Positions 14,036-21,844 of a stretch of 29,288 bases of DNA are shown one piece after another. The stretch lies in IMG/VR virus record IMGVR_UViG_3300037961_006532, positions 1 to 29,288 of that record; one strand, 5' to 3'. This stretch comes from a virus. Both the position numbers and the translations under genes were made by a program. The notes beneath the pieces were generated by a model that made no database searches, was not told the DNA's origin, and worked only from the letters and a program-made list of their open reading frames with translations. Position 1 is the stretch's first letter; every line of letters begins with the position of its first letter.

Positions 14036-14925
14036 GTAAAAAAGTTATAGTAACAGGTGGTGCAGGTTTTGTAGGTACCAATCTTATAAAAGCACTTAAT
14101 AAAAAAGGCTATAAATGTATTTCTTTAGATAATTATTCTACCGGTAGTAAAAAAAATCATATAGAAGGTAATTTGTATATCAATACTGATATATCTAAAG
14201 AATATGATCAATATTTACATGGCAGTCAAAATGAAATTTTAAAAGATAATAAAGTTTATGATGATGTCATAGCTATTTTTCATTTAGCTGCTTATGCTAG
14301 GATACAACCATCTTTTAAACGAACCGGTGAATATTTTAATAACAATATCGGTGGTATGGTAAAAATATTAGAAGTAGCAAAAGAAAAAAATATTCCAGTT
14401 ATTTACTCAGGCTCATCATCTCATCATAGCGGTAAATATAAAAATCCATATACCTTTTCTAAAGAAGTAGGGGAAGAATTAATTAAATTATATCAAGATT
14501 TATATGATATTAAAGCAAGTGTAGCACGTTTTTATAATGTTTACGGACCTTATCAATTAGAAGATGGACCATATTGTACAGTTATAGGTAAATGGTTAAG
14601 ACAGAAACGAAACAAAGAAAAAATAACTATATACGGTGATGGTAGTAAAAGAAGAGATTTTACTCATGTCGGTGATATTGTAGATGGATTAATAAAAATT
14701 TTAGAATATAATATATGGGGTAAGACGTTTGAGTTTGGAACTGGAATAAATTATAGTTTAAATGAACTTGCAGCATTAATTGATAATAAAGTTGGAGTAA
14801 AATATGAAGATGATAAACCTGGGGAGGCGCAAAGTACTAAATGCGATTACTTTCTAGCAACAGACCTATTGAATTGGAAACCGAAGATAAAATTGGAATC
14901 ATGGATAAAAGAAGAAAAATCTTAG
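14032..14925 (+). CDS. NAD-dependent nucleotide-sugar epimerase (GalE-like SDR)
   Basis: 297 residues. GGAGFVG (9-15) binds NAD, DNYSTGSKKN (33-42) resembles the GalE segment after the second strand, HLAA (84-87) and SGSSSHH (126-132) line the active site, and Y140-x-x-x-K144 is the catalytic pair. RFYNVYGPYQ and RDFTHVGDIVDG are typical of UDP-sugar 4-epimerases and dehydratases. The protein should interconvert a nucleotide sugar in the cytoplasm. It begins at an ATGA overlap and its end overlaps the next gene by 25 nt. Confidence 0.85.
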   Translation: MSKKVIVTGGAGFVGTNLIKALNKKGYKCISLDNYSTGSKKNHIEGNLYINTDISKEYDQYLHGSQNEILKDNKVYDDVIAIFHLAAYARIQPSFKRTGEYFNNNIGGMVKILEVAKEKNIPVIYSGSSSHHSGKYKNPYTFSKEVGEELIKLYQDLYDIKASVARFYNVYGPYQLEDGPYCTVIGKWLRQKRNKEKITIYGDGSKRRDFTHVGDIVDGLIKILEYNIWGKTFEFGTGINYSLNELAALIDNKVGVKYEDDKPGEAQSTKCDYFLATDLLNWKPKIKLESWIKEEKS

Positions 14926-15875
14926 TTACTGGAGGTTATGGCTTTATTGGTGGTAACTTTATTAGATTTCTAAGAGATAATTTTCCGGAATGTTATATTG
15001 TTAATATTGATAAAGATGGTTATGCATCTAATAAAGATTATATAAAAGATCTATGTAATGAAGATATAAAGTTAAATTTAAAAGATTCATTATACTTAGA
15101 AAATGTATTTTTAAAACATACCGTTGATTCATCTGATTCATTTGATTATATTTTTCATTTTGCTGCTGAATCTCATGTCGATAATAGCATATCAGGACCC
15201 ACTGAATTTGTTGAATCTAATGTTTTAGGAACACAAAATCTTTTAGAATGTTATAGAAGAATATCTCCTAGTGCAAGATTTATACATATTTCTACAGATG
15301 AAGTATATGGTCATTTAGGTTGGAATGATGCTCCGTTTACAGAAGAAACACCTTTAGCTCCTAGATCCCCATATTCTGCAAGTAAAGCATCATCAGATTT
15401 ATTATGTTTATCTTATATTGAAACTTATGGCTTAGATATTACAGTTACAAGATGTTGTAATAATTTTGGACCTAATCAATATAAAGAAAAATTTATACCA
15501 ACTATTATAAATGCACTTAAAGATGGTAAAAAAATACCAGTGTACGGTGAAGGAGCTAATATTAGAGAATGGATACATGTTCATGACCATACATTAGCAG
15601 TTTGGTCCATTGCAACTAACGGTAAACCTGGTGTGTATAATATAGGTTCAGGTATTGAAATGACTAATTTAGAATTAGTCGATATTCTTTGTAAAATCTT
15701 TGAAAAAGATATGGATCATTGCGTTAAATTTGTAAGAGATAGACCTGGGCATGATTTTAGATATGCTATTGATAATAGTAAACTTAGAAAAGAATTATGT
15801 TGGGATCCACTTTATAATGATATAGAAAAAGAATTAAGAGAATATGTGGAGTACTTTTTAAACAATGGTAGATAA
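14901..15875 (+). CDS. dTDP-glucose 4,6-dehydratase-like enzyme (RmlB type)
   Basis: Starting at the ATG at 14901 (MDKRRKILVTGG) the protein has 324 residues; a start 60 nt upstream would add an unrelated tail ahead of the usual N-terminus. GGYGFIG (11-17) is the NAD loop, HFAAESHVDNSI (86-97) the family signature, STDEVYG (131-137) supplies the Thr-Asp-Glu catalytic residues, and Y158-x-x-x-K162 the Tyr-Lys pair. NNFGPNQ and REWIHVHDH are also diagnostic of RmlB. It makes a 4-keto-6-deoxy sugar nucleotide, which the RmlD-like enzyme could reduce; RmlA and RmlC are not in the window. Confidence 0.9.
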   Translation: MDKRRKILVTGGYGFIGGNFIRFLRDNFPECYIVNIDKDGYASNKDYIKDLCNEDIKLNLKDSLYLENVFLKHTVDSSDSFDYIFHFAAESHVDNSISGPTEFVESNVLGTQNLLECYRRISPSARFIHISTDEVYGHLGWNDAPFTEETPLAPRSPYSASKASSDLLCLSYIETYGLDITVTRCCNNFGPNQYKEKFIPTIINALKDGKKIPVYGEGANIREWIHVHDHTLAVWSIATNGKPGVYNIGSGIEMTNLELVDILCKIFEKDMDHCVKFVRDRPGHDFRYAIDNSKLRKELCWDPLYNDIEKELREYVEYFLNNGR

Positions 15876-16119
15876 AGTTGGTAATTTATATGCAGTACAT
15901 CACGGTGATTATGCTGGTCAGATGTTTGCTTTAGTAGAGAAAGAGGAACAGTCATATAATTTTCTTAGAATGCCCGATATGAAAAATATCGAAGTATCTA
16001 ATAAAGATTTTGATGATGGTACAGAAAAAGAAATTATTAGATTTGTTGAAGAGCTACCTGATGATGTCTTTGAAGTAATAAAAGCACAATATATAAAAAA
16101 TGAAAATATTAACGATTGA
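15865..16119 (+). CDS. Small acidic hypothetical protein upstream of rnh
   Basis: 84 residues. The N-terminus VGNLYAVHHGDYAGQMFALVEK suggests a small beta domain of the SH3-like kind; the rest is acidic and helical. It overlaps the dehydratase gene by 11 nt and rnh by 20 nt. No family is recognised. Confidence 0.65.
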   Translation: MVDKVGNLYAVHHGDYAGQMFALVEKEEQSYNFLRMPDMKNIEVSNKDFDDGTEKEIIRFVEELPDDVFEVIKAQYIKNENIND

Positions 16120-16996
16120 TGGAAATAATTTAGTACACCGAGTATATTGGGTAGCTAATAATATGGGATATAAGACTGAATATTTCCATGTTTATATGTT
16201 TTTAAATTCAGTTAAAAGCTACGTTGAATTATATAAGCCTGATAAGACTATTATGGTTTGGGACGAAAAACCTGATTATAAACCTAATAAAAGAAAAGAA
16301 CTTCTGGAAGAGTATAAAGGTAATCGTGATAAAGACTATAATCAAGAAGTTCACGCTGCGAATGAGGTTATAAAAGAGATGTTATCAGACATTGGTATCC
16401 CTTCGATATTTCCTAGAGAATATGAAGCAGACGACGTTATACATATTATTAACAACCATATGGAGAACGTAAGCAAAGTTAATTTCTATAAGGATAAACA
16501 ACCTTTCTCGCACGTTATAGTTACTGTTGATAGAGATCTATGTCAATTAATTAAAACTACTAAACTTAGAAAAGTAGTGGTATATGATCCTATCAGGAAA
16601 TATGAAATAAATGAAGAAAATTTTGAAGAAAAATTAAAATACAAAAAAGAAGATTTCATAAAAGTAAAAGCTCTTCAAGGAGATAAAAGTGATAATATAC
16701 CAGGTATCAAAGGTATGGGTAAAGTTAAAACGCAAAAATATCTTGACGGTGAAATTGAACTTACTGAGGATGAAAAACTTATATTTGAAAAAAATCTTAA
16801 ATTAGTTACATTAACTGATGATAAAGATGAAGTTAAGTATGTTAAGGAACAACTAGCAGAATGTTCTTTTGATACTAATTTTGATAATTTTAAAGCAAAT
16901 TGTGAAAAGTATAAATTTGCTCAAATTTTAAAAAGCGAAAAGAAGTGGTATAATACATTTTTTCAAGACAATAAACTATTAGATCTACTATCATGA
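16100..16996 (+). CDS. rnh: Rnh-like 5'-3' exonuclease/flap endonuclease
   Basis: 298 residues of the FEN/5'-nuclease family, close in size to T4 RNase H (305). Metal-binding acids are D7 (TIDGNN), D55 (WDEKPDY), E109-A-D111-D112 and D144/D146 (VDRD). A Lys/Arg-rich helical arch lies between 59 and 80 (YKPNKRK through GNRDKD), and GDKSDNIPGIKGMG (194-207) is the helix-three-turn-helix that binds DNA with potassium. It removes RNA primers and flaps from lagging-strand fragments, working with gp32 and gp45. It is the replication gene at the end of the sugar cassette operon. Confidence 0.9.
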   Translation: MKILTIDGNNLVHRVYWVANNMGYKTEYFHVYMFLNSVKSYVELYKPDKTIMVWDEKPDYKPNKRKELLEEYKGNRDKDYNQEVHAANEVIKEMLSDIGIPSIFPREYEADDVIHIINNHMENVSKVNFYKDKQPFSHVIVTVDRDLCQLIKTTKLRKVVVYDPIRKYEINEENFEEKLKYKKEDFIKVKALQGDKSDNIPGIKGMGKVKTQKYLDGEIELTEDEKLIFEKNLKLVTLTDDKDEVKYVKEQLAECSFDTNFDNFKANCEKYKFAQILKSEKKWYNTFFQDNKLLDLLS

Positions 16997-17502
16997 ATGA
17001 ATATTTAAAGTTATTCAAACCTATTGAAGATAAAATACCAGTTATCAAAAGAGAACTTAATAAAGTTATAAATGATATGGTATCGTGTAAAGATGTTTAT
17101 GATTGGGGAGATTTTGCTCCTGATGGTTGGACAGCTTTTCCAATCTTTAGCTACCCCGATGGAAATGAAATAGAAGGAATAACTGAAAAGGTACCTTTAA
17201 CAGCACGTATAATTAAACACGCAATACCTAATCATGGTACAGTAGCATTATCTAGATTATTAGGTGATAGTTATATTAAACCACATTGCGGATTTCAAGG
17301 AGATTTTTTAAGATATCATTTGGGTATAAAAGTTCCTAAAGGTGATTTAGGATTGAGAGTAATAGAAGAAGATAAAATTTATAGGTGGGAAGAAGGTAAA
17401 TCTTTTATATTTGATGATAGAAAAGAACATGAAGCTTGGAATTATTCAGATGAAGAACGAATTGTGTTAATTATAGATTTTATACCACCTGGTATTAAAT
17501 AA
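16993..17502 (+). CDS. Aspartyl/asparaginyl beta-hydroxylase-like 2-oxoglutarate oxygenase
   Basis: 169 residues matching the Asp/Asn beta-hydroxylase (AspH/LpxO) superfamily. H98-C-G100 and H146 (HEAWN) fit the two-His iron site in which Gly replaces the acid ligand, as in AspH. RYHLGIKVP (107-115), W132-E-E-G-K (132-136) and ERIVLIIDF (155-163) complete the signature, with R156 as the likely 2-oxoglutarate contact. These Fe(II) enzymes hydroxylate protein side chains or lipid A acyl chains; the substrate here is unknown. The gene begins at an ATGA overlap with rnh and ends before a late-type gene, so it should be co-expressed with the sugar cassette. Confidence 0.82.
   Translation: MNEYLKLFKPIEDKIPVIKRELNKVINDMVSCKDVYDWGDFAPDGWTAFPIFSYPDGNEIEGITEKVPLTARIIKHAIPNHGTVALSRLLGDSYIKPHCGFQGDFLRYHLGIKVPKGDLGLRVIEEDKIYRWEEGKSFIFDDRKEHEAWNYSDEERIVLIIDFIPPGIK
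17494..17501 (+). promoter_or_regulatory. Late-type promoter octamer
   Basis: ATTAAATA, two mismatches to TATAAATA, lies 5 nt before the ATG at 17507 and spans the end of the oxygenase gene. The same octamer and spacing precede three minus-strand late genes (29150, 28049, 26487). Confidence 0.5.
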
Positions 17503-17506
17503 TTAT

Positions 17507-17761
17507 ATGAGTGAATATAATCCAAACGATTTTGTTAATCCACAACAAATAAGATCACCTTATACTGGTGAAACTGTAAGACCTACTTATAATAGTTACG
17601 ACCACCAAGGTAAAACTTACGAACAAGCAGTTTTTTCTGACCCAGTAACAGGGCATCAAATTAAAAAAGGTTTAGTGAGTATAAAAGATAAAGACGGTAA
17701 TGTTATTGTTGATTACACTTCAATATTAGGTCAGAGCGTTACTACTCAAAGCAGACGATAA
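17507..17761 (+). CDS. Small late hypothetical protein
   Basis: 84 residues, polar, without Cys, with YTGETVRPTYNSYDHQGKTYEQAVFSDP-like small beta-rich segments and a SILGQSVTTQSRR tail. The late octamer precedes the start and the primase promoter starts 1 nt after its stop. It may be a small virion protein; no family recognised. Confidence 0.6.
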   Translation: MSEYNPNDFVNPQQIRSPYTGETVRPTYNSYDHQGKTYEQAVFSDPVTGHQIKKGLVSIKDKDGNVIVDYTSILGQSVTTQSRR

Positions 17762-17762
17762 C

Positions 17763-17790
17763 TTGATATTTTTCTTTTTTATACTATAAT
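17763..17790 (+). promoter_or_regulatory. Early-type promoter of the primase gene
   Basis: TTGATA (17763-17768), 16 nt, TATAAT (17785-17790) and 6 nt lead to the ATG at 17797. Geometry is identical to the uvsX and gene 32 promoters. Confidence 0.8.
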
Positions 17791-17796
17791 CAATAT

Positions 17797-18837
17797 ATGG
17801 TTGTAGTTCCTGAGCAATATGTAATAAACGTTCTATATGAGAACATTTATAAAATATCTTATAATAAGTACAATCATACCTTTAACGGTTGTTGTCCTAT
17901 TTGTAAAGAAGGAGATTCTTGGGGTAAGAAGAAACGATTCTATTATATCCCTAAAAAAGAATTAGCATATTGTCATAACTGCGGTTATAGTAAAAAACCT
18001 TTAACTTTTATATCTGATGTAACTAATAAACCTTTACAGGATATTATTAGTGAGATTAAAAACTTTGATGTTGAAATTGATACTTTTATAAAAGATAATG
18101 AACAAAAGGAAGTAAAGGTTAAAAATGATGTATCGTTACCCGATGATTGTATAAATCTATTTGACCCTGTACAAGTTGATTATTATAAAGATAATGCAAT
18201 TGTTAAGTTAGCTTTAGATGTAATAAAAAGTAGGAGGTTAAATAAAGGTATTAATAAACCTGATGCATTATATGTAACTTTACAAGATAAGGTGCATAAA
18301 AACCGTTTAATATTACCTTTCTATGATAAGGACCGAAAGATAATATTTTATCAATCTAGAGGTTTAACTAAGAAAGATTTATTTGAAAGACCAAAATATT
18401 TATCTAAAGTAAACTCTGAAAGAAGTTTATACGGTATTCATAATATTGATGTAAACTTAGATAATGTTTTTATCTTTGAAGGACCTATAGATAGTTATTT
18501 TGTAAGTAATGGTATTGCAACTTGTGGTATAACTGAAAATACTGATAAGATGTTTACTGCATTGCAGAAAGAACAAATTAATTTTCTAAGCTTATATAAG
18601 TTAGTGTATGTATTAGATAATCAATACATAGATAAAGCTGCATTAAATAAAAGTCTTATATTAGCAGATAAAGGTGAGTCAGTATTTGTGTGGCCTGAAG
18701 AACTTAAAAAATTTAAAGACTTTAATGATATATGTGTATTGGGTAAAAAAGATAAAATAAAACCCGAGTTTATATTAAAAAATACATACTCAGGTTTAAA
18801 TGCTAAATTAAGATTAACTAAAATTAAAAATAGTTAA
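17797..18837 (+). CDS. 61: gp61-like DNA primase
   Basis: 346 residues, similar in length to T4 gp61 (342). The N-terminal zinc-binding domain has C33-x-x-C36 and C59-x-x-C62 (CHNCGY). The catalytic TOPRIM part has FEGPID (227-232) with the metal-binding Glu and a YVLDNQ strand (271-276) with the Asp. It makes RNA primers for lagging-strand synthesis and should work with the gp41 helicase encoded at 6426. It has its own early-type promoter and no ribosome-binding site. The stop shares TTAA with the stop of the convergent gene. Confidence 0.9.
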   Translation: MVVVPEQYVINVLYENIYKISYNKYNHTFNGCCPICKEGDSWGKKKRFYYIPKKELAYCHNCGYSKKPLTFISDVTNKPLQDIISEIKNFDVEIDTFIKDNEQKEVKVKNDVSLPDDCINLFDPVQVDYYKDNAIVKLALDVIKSRRLNKGINKPDALYVTLQDKVHKNRLILPFYDKDRKIIFYQSRGLTKKDLFERPKYLSKVNSERSLYGIHNIDVNLDNVFIFEGPIDSYFVSNGIATCGITENTDKMFTALQKEQINFLSLYKLVYVLDNQYIDKAALNKSLILADKGESVFVWPEELKKFKDFNDICVLGKKDKIKPEFILKNTYSGLNAKLRLTKIKNS

Positions 18838-19826
18838 ATACCATTTTCTTCAGGTACACCTGCTATTTGACCTTCTTTAACTTGGTCCATATAAGAATCG
18901 ATATATCTAAAAGCTTCTGTTTCACTTTGAACTATACCTTCTTCAAACATACGTTTAATAAAATTTTCGATAGCTTCGTGAACTATACCTTCTGATTCTC
19001 TACTATATCTAATTCTAGCTTCAGTAGGTTCAAATCTAGTTTTAGGATTAGCTAAAGTATGCACGAATGATGATTCTGAATCTTCTTCTTCATCGCTCAT
19101 CATACTACCAGCAACGGCTCCGGCAACCTGCGGTGCAATTGCTCTTGCTGCCATACCAGCTAATGCTGCATAATCTTCAGCAGGAACTTTACTTTTACCA
19201 GCAACATGAACTCTTTTAACTTCTTGACATTCTTCATCGTCCTCAGCACCAAAAATTTCATCTTGAGCTTCTTGACCTATACCTGAAATCATATATTCTC
19301 TTTTTGAAAGCTCATCTCTAAAAGGTCCAGCATCTTTACCAGTCATAACACATTTACCAGCTGCAATGTAAGCTCTTCTATTCTTACCACCTAACATCTT
19401 AGTTAGCATAGATTCTACTTCACCGCTCTTTTCTGTAAACTCTTCATCACTATAGGGGCAGCTTGATGCATCTTCAGATGGAGCTACTACTTTATCAGCT
19501 GCGGAATGTGCTTTTTTAGCAACTGCATCAGTTACTGAATGAGCCATACCTGCTAATGCTTGTTTACCTATTTCTTTTAAATGAGGAGCAGCTTTCATAG
19601 CTACTTTTTTTACTGCTGTACCAATATTATCTTCTTCTCTTTCTCCTTTTTCGTAATATCTGTCATGCATAGTTTGGACAGCAGATCTTGCAGAATTAGG
19701 TAATTTAAGATCTTTGAGAATTTGGTCTACTGAATCACCTGCATCTAATGCAGTAATGATACTTTTTATCTTACCTTCATTTAATGGTTGGTAAGCCTCG
19801 TAAATTAACTGAGCATCTTTATTCAT
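18834..19826 (-). CDS. Late hypothetical protein, probable head or internal virion protein
   Basis: 330 residues. The N-terminus MNKDAQLIYEAYQPLNEGK contains two (L/I)xE sites (8-10 and 15-17). A basic Ala/Lys-rich helical region follows (VKKVAMKAAPHLKEIGKQAL), then a Cys-containing middle and two Ala/Gly-rich stretches (ALAGMAARAIAPQVAGAVAG) that could be weak membrane or packed helices. The C-terminus is acidic and helical. It is translationally coupled to the upstream gene (TAATG) and shares that gene's late promoter. Composition resembles T4 internal head proteins, but no specific family is recognised. Confidence 0.65.
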   Translation of the reverse strand: MNKDAQLIYEAYQPLNEGKIKSIITALDAGDSVDQILKDLKLPNSARSAVQTMHDRYYEKGEREEDNIGTAVKKVAMKAAPHLKEIGKQALAGMAHSVTDAVAKKAHSAADKVVAPSEDASSCPYSDEEFTEKSGEVESMLTKMLGGKNRRAYIAAGKCVMTGKDAGPFRDELSKREYMISGIGQEAQDEIFGAEDDEECQEVKRVHVAGKSKVPAEDYAALAGMAARAIAPQVAGAVAGSMMSDEEEDSESSFVHTLANPKTRFEPTEARIRYSRESEGIVHEAIENFIKRMFEEGIVQSETEAFRYIDSYMDQVKEGQIAGVPEENGI

Positions 19827-20236
19827 TATACGTACCTATATTTAGGATCATTAGCTCCAGCTAAGTAACCCTTCATTATTTCACTAAGTGATGATATTTC
19901 CATTGCTACTCTAGCAATTTTTTTTGTTTCAGCATTACTAATACTATCAAATAAAGTATCTTCTTCAGCTTGATTTAATTTAGTCTGAATACTATCTGTA
20001 GTGCCATTTAGATATTCTGAAAATCTATCCATTTCACCTATCCATGAATTTAGTTCGTCGAACATTTCTTTTTGACCGTTAGCAACTGGTGTATCAGGAG
20101 TATCAACATCGAAATCACCTGGGTCAGTTTCAGGATCTAACTCAGCAGCCATTGCATCTTGATCAGTAACTTCTGGTTCTAAGTCTTCGTCTTGCTCTTT
20201 TAATACGCGATTAAATTTTTTAACATATAAACTCAT
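19826..20236 (-). CDS. Acidic late hypothetical protein, possible prohead core component
   Basis: 136 residues. A basic amphipathic N-terminus (MSLYVKKFNRVLKEQ) with LKE at 12-14 is followed by a strongly acidic, Pro-containing stretch (15-55) and a helical C-terminal half. A basic targeting segment followed by an acidic body and a candidate protease site is reminiscent of T4 core and internal proteins. It is driven by a perfect TATAAATA 5 nt before ATG and leads a two-gene late unit. Function is inferred from these features only. Confidence 0.65.
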   Translation of the reverse strand: MSLYVKKFNRVLKEQDEDLEPEVTDQDAMAAELDPETDPGDFDVDTPDTPVANGQKEMFDELNSWIGEMDRFSEYLNGTTDSIQTKLNQAEEDTLFDSISNAETKKIARVAMEISSLSEIMKGYLAGANDPKYRYV

Positions 20237-20241
20237 ACAAT

Positions 20242-20249
20242 TATTTATA
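20242..20249 (-). promoter_or_regulatory. Late promoter TATAAATA (minus strand)
   Basis: A perfect TATAAATA on the minus strand, 5 nt before the ATG at 20236. A second minus-strand copy lies at 20252-20259. It overlaps the plus-strand late octamer at 20246-20253. Confidence 0.8.
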
Positions 20250-20253
20250 AATA
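20246..20253 (+). promoter_or_regulatory. Late promoter TATAAATA (plus strand)
   Basis: A perfect TATAAATA, 5 nt before the ATG at 20259. Divergent late genes share this 22-nt intergenic region. Confidence 0.8.
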
Positions 20254-20258
20254 TTTAT

Positions 20259-20627
20259 ATGCTAAATACCAAATTTAAAGACTTTGTTCAGCAATTAAAT
20301 GAGGATGATATGATTCCTGATACTAAAAGAGACATGTTAGGGTTAAAAGATGAAAGTTTACCCAATCCTACTAACGTAAATGATTACTTTAGATCTAAAG
20401 AAAGAACTGATGTTGCTCCTGAAAACGTGCCTTACCCTTTAGGTGAAGTAAGTAACATGACTAGCAACGCATTTATTGCTTTACAAAACTTGGAAGGTCT
20501 TTTAAAAATAGCAAAAACTAATGCTGTTATAAAAGATAAGACATTAATTGATGTAGTTGAAAAGAAAGTATTAAAACTTAAGAAAGATATAGTTGATATT
20601 GATTTTTTATCTACTAAAATAAAATAA
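20259..20627 (+). CDS. Late hypothetical protein with (L/I)xE N-terminus
   Basis: 122 residues. It starts with an amphipathic segment MLNTKFKDFVQQLNE (LNE at 13-15), followed by a polar Pro-rich stretch and a helical C-terminal third (IALQNLEGLLKIAKT, VVEKKVLKLKKDIV). It is the first gene of a late plus-strand run of five. The N-terminus resembles those of several other late proteins in this window and may be a capsid-targeting segment. No family recognised. Confidence 0.65.
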   Translation: MLNTKFKDFVQQLNEDDMIPDTKRDMLGLKDESLPNPTNVNDYFRSKERTDVAPENVPYPLGEVSNMTSNAFIALQNLEGLLKIAKTNAVIKDKTLIDVVEKKVLKLKKDIVDIDFLSTKIK

Positions 20628-21022
20628 TGTTAAATGTACTTAAATCTATTCTTATAACTTTAGTAGTTAGTACAATATTTGGTTTTATTATAGAGCCTTT
20701 TTGGAAAACGTTTATAATAGTAACATTATTACAGTTTATTGTATTTTACTTTTTTAATACATTATATCAAGGTTATGTTTTAAAAAAAGCAATGCAATTG
20801 AATATTACTTTAGAAAAAGAAAAGCAAAAAAATAGCATTATGTTAGCATGTCCTAGTTGTAATTATAGACAATTTGTTGAAATGAATTTATTAGAAAGTG
20901 TTATATATAAATGCGATCAATGCAATACTGAAATTAAAGCTGAACCTAACGTTAAGAATTATATAACTACAAATCCAATATATTTTAAAGATGGAACAGA
21001 ACCAGTTAGAGAAAATAGCTAA
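20627..21022 (+). CDS. Membrane protein with C-terminal zinc ribbon
   Basis: 131 residues. Two hydrophobic spans (about 7-22 and 28-47) make a hairpin in the inner membrane, followed by a cytoplasmic helix and a zinc ribbon with C75-x-x-C78 (CPSC) and C97-x-x-C100 (CDQC). It starts at the last base of the preceding stop codon (TAATG) and the next gene overlaps its end by 32 nt. Expressed late, it might organise assembly or alter the host membrane; no family recognised. Confidence 0.7.
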   Translation: MLNVLKSILITLVVSTIFGFIIEPFWKTFIIVTLLQFIVFYFFNTLYQGYVLKKAMQLNITLEKEKQKNSIMLACPSCNYRQFVEMNLLESVIYKCDQCNTEIKAEPNVKNYITTNPIYFKDGTEPVRENS

Positions 21023-21401
21023 AGAAGTACCTCCTACGAAATTAGGTGACCCTAAACTAGAAGAATCAAAATTAAATCTAGAAGAATTTGAATCTTTTAT
21101 AAAAGTTTTTGGTTATGATAACTTTAATTCTTTTAATGAAGGAAAAGTTTATCAAAAAAATAAAGAATTAAACTTAATTACAAGTATTTTTAAGCTATTT
21201 AATGAAGAAATAAAATCAATTGATGCTAAAACTGATGTAAAGAACTTAAGTTTGTTAAAAATAAATAAAAAGTTAATTGTGGAAAATATACATAACTTAA
21301 ACAACCTTTTAAACTCATTAGATATAAAAGAAGAAAAAATTCTTTATAAACTATTAGGAACTATGATACAATATTTATATGAGCTTAGAGAAAGAAAATA
21401 A
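20991..21401 (+). CDS. Helical hypothetical protein
   Basis: 136 residues, Lys/Glu/Asn/Leu-rich and almost entirely helical by composition, with probable coiled-coil stretches from about residue 60 onward (FKLFNEEIKSI, KKLIVENIHNLNNLLNSL). It overlaps both neighbours (32 nt and 23 nt). A structural or chaperone-like role in assembly is possible; nothing specific is visible. Confidence 0.6.
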   Translation: MEQNQLEKIAKEVPPTKLGDPKLEESKLNLEEFESFIKVFGYDNFNSFNEGKVYQKNKELNLITSIFKLFNEEIKSIDAKTDVKNLSLLKINKKLIVENIHNLNNLLNSLDIKEEKILYKLLGTMIQYLYELRERK

Positions 21402-21663
21402 TAAAGATAATATAGATATCGAAGATAAGTATAGTTTAGATTTTTTAGCAAGATTTGCTTGTCTATATGAAGCGGTAAACATAGCATGTGATAGAGCTGA
21501 AAAGTTAGGTTACGATGCTGGAAAAAGTAATATATGGATTAAACCTACTGCATTTCAAAAGTATGTTCAAGAACGATATGGTGATATGAAATACAATATG
21601 GAGCAAAATAGAAAAGGAATAGATACCGATGCAATTTATCCCTGGGACCAAGTTTATCAATAA
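21379..21663 (+). CDS. Small hypothetical protein
   Basis: 94 residues. An acidic start is followed by helices (LDFLARFACLYEAVNIACDRAEKLG) and an aromatic C-terminal part with YGDMKYNMEQN and YPWDQVYQ. It is coupled to the gene before it and overlaps the next by 35 nt. No family recognised. Confidence 0.6.
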   Translation: MSLEKENNKDNIDIEDKYSLDFLARFACLYEAVNIACDRAEKLGYDAGKSNIWIKPTAFQKYVQERYGDMKYNMEQNRKGIDTDAIYPWDQVYQ

Positions 21664-21844
21664 TACCCGTAAGCATACTAAACTTTTTAAAAGTGGAGTA
21701 CTTTACGTTTTAAACCATATTGAAAAAAATAAAGATGGTTCTATTAAGTATGTCTTTAGATTACCGCAAACTAGAGAAACTAAAGAAGTGAATTTCGAAA
21801 GTATTGAACAAGCAGATAATTTTCTTTCAATTATTAAAATTTAA
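21629..21844 (+). CDS. Small basic beta-rich hypothetical protein
   Basis: 71 residues with an SH3-like pattern of short strands (FIPGTKFIN, GVLYVLNHIEKN, GSIKYVFRL, KEVNFESI). It overlaps the preceding gene by 35 nt in another frame, and its stop TAA shares TTAA with the stop of the convergent virion gene. It ends the late plus-strand run. Confidence 0.55.
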   Translation: MQFIPGTKFINNTRKHTKLFKSGVLYVLNHIEKNKDGSIKYVFRLPQTRETKEVNFESIEQADNFLSIIKI

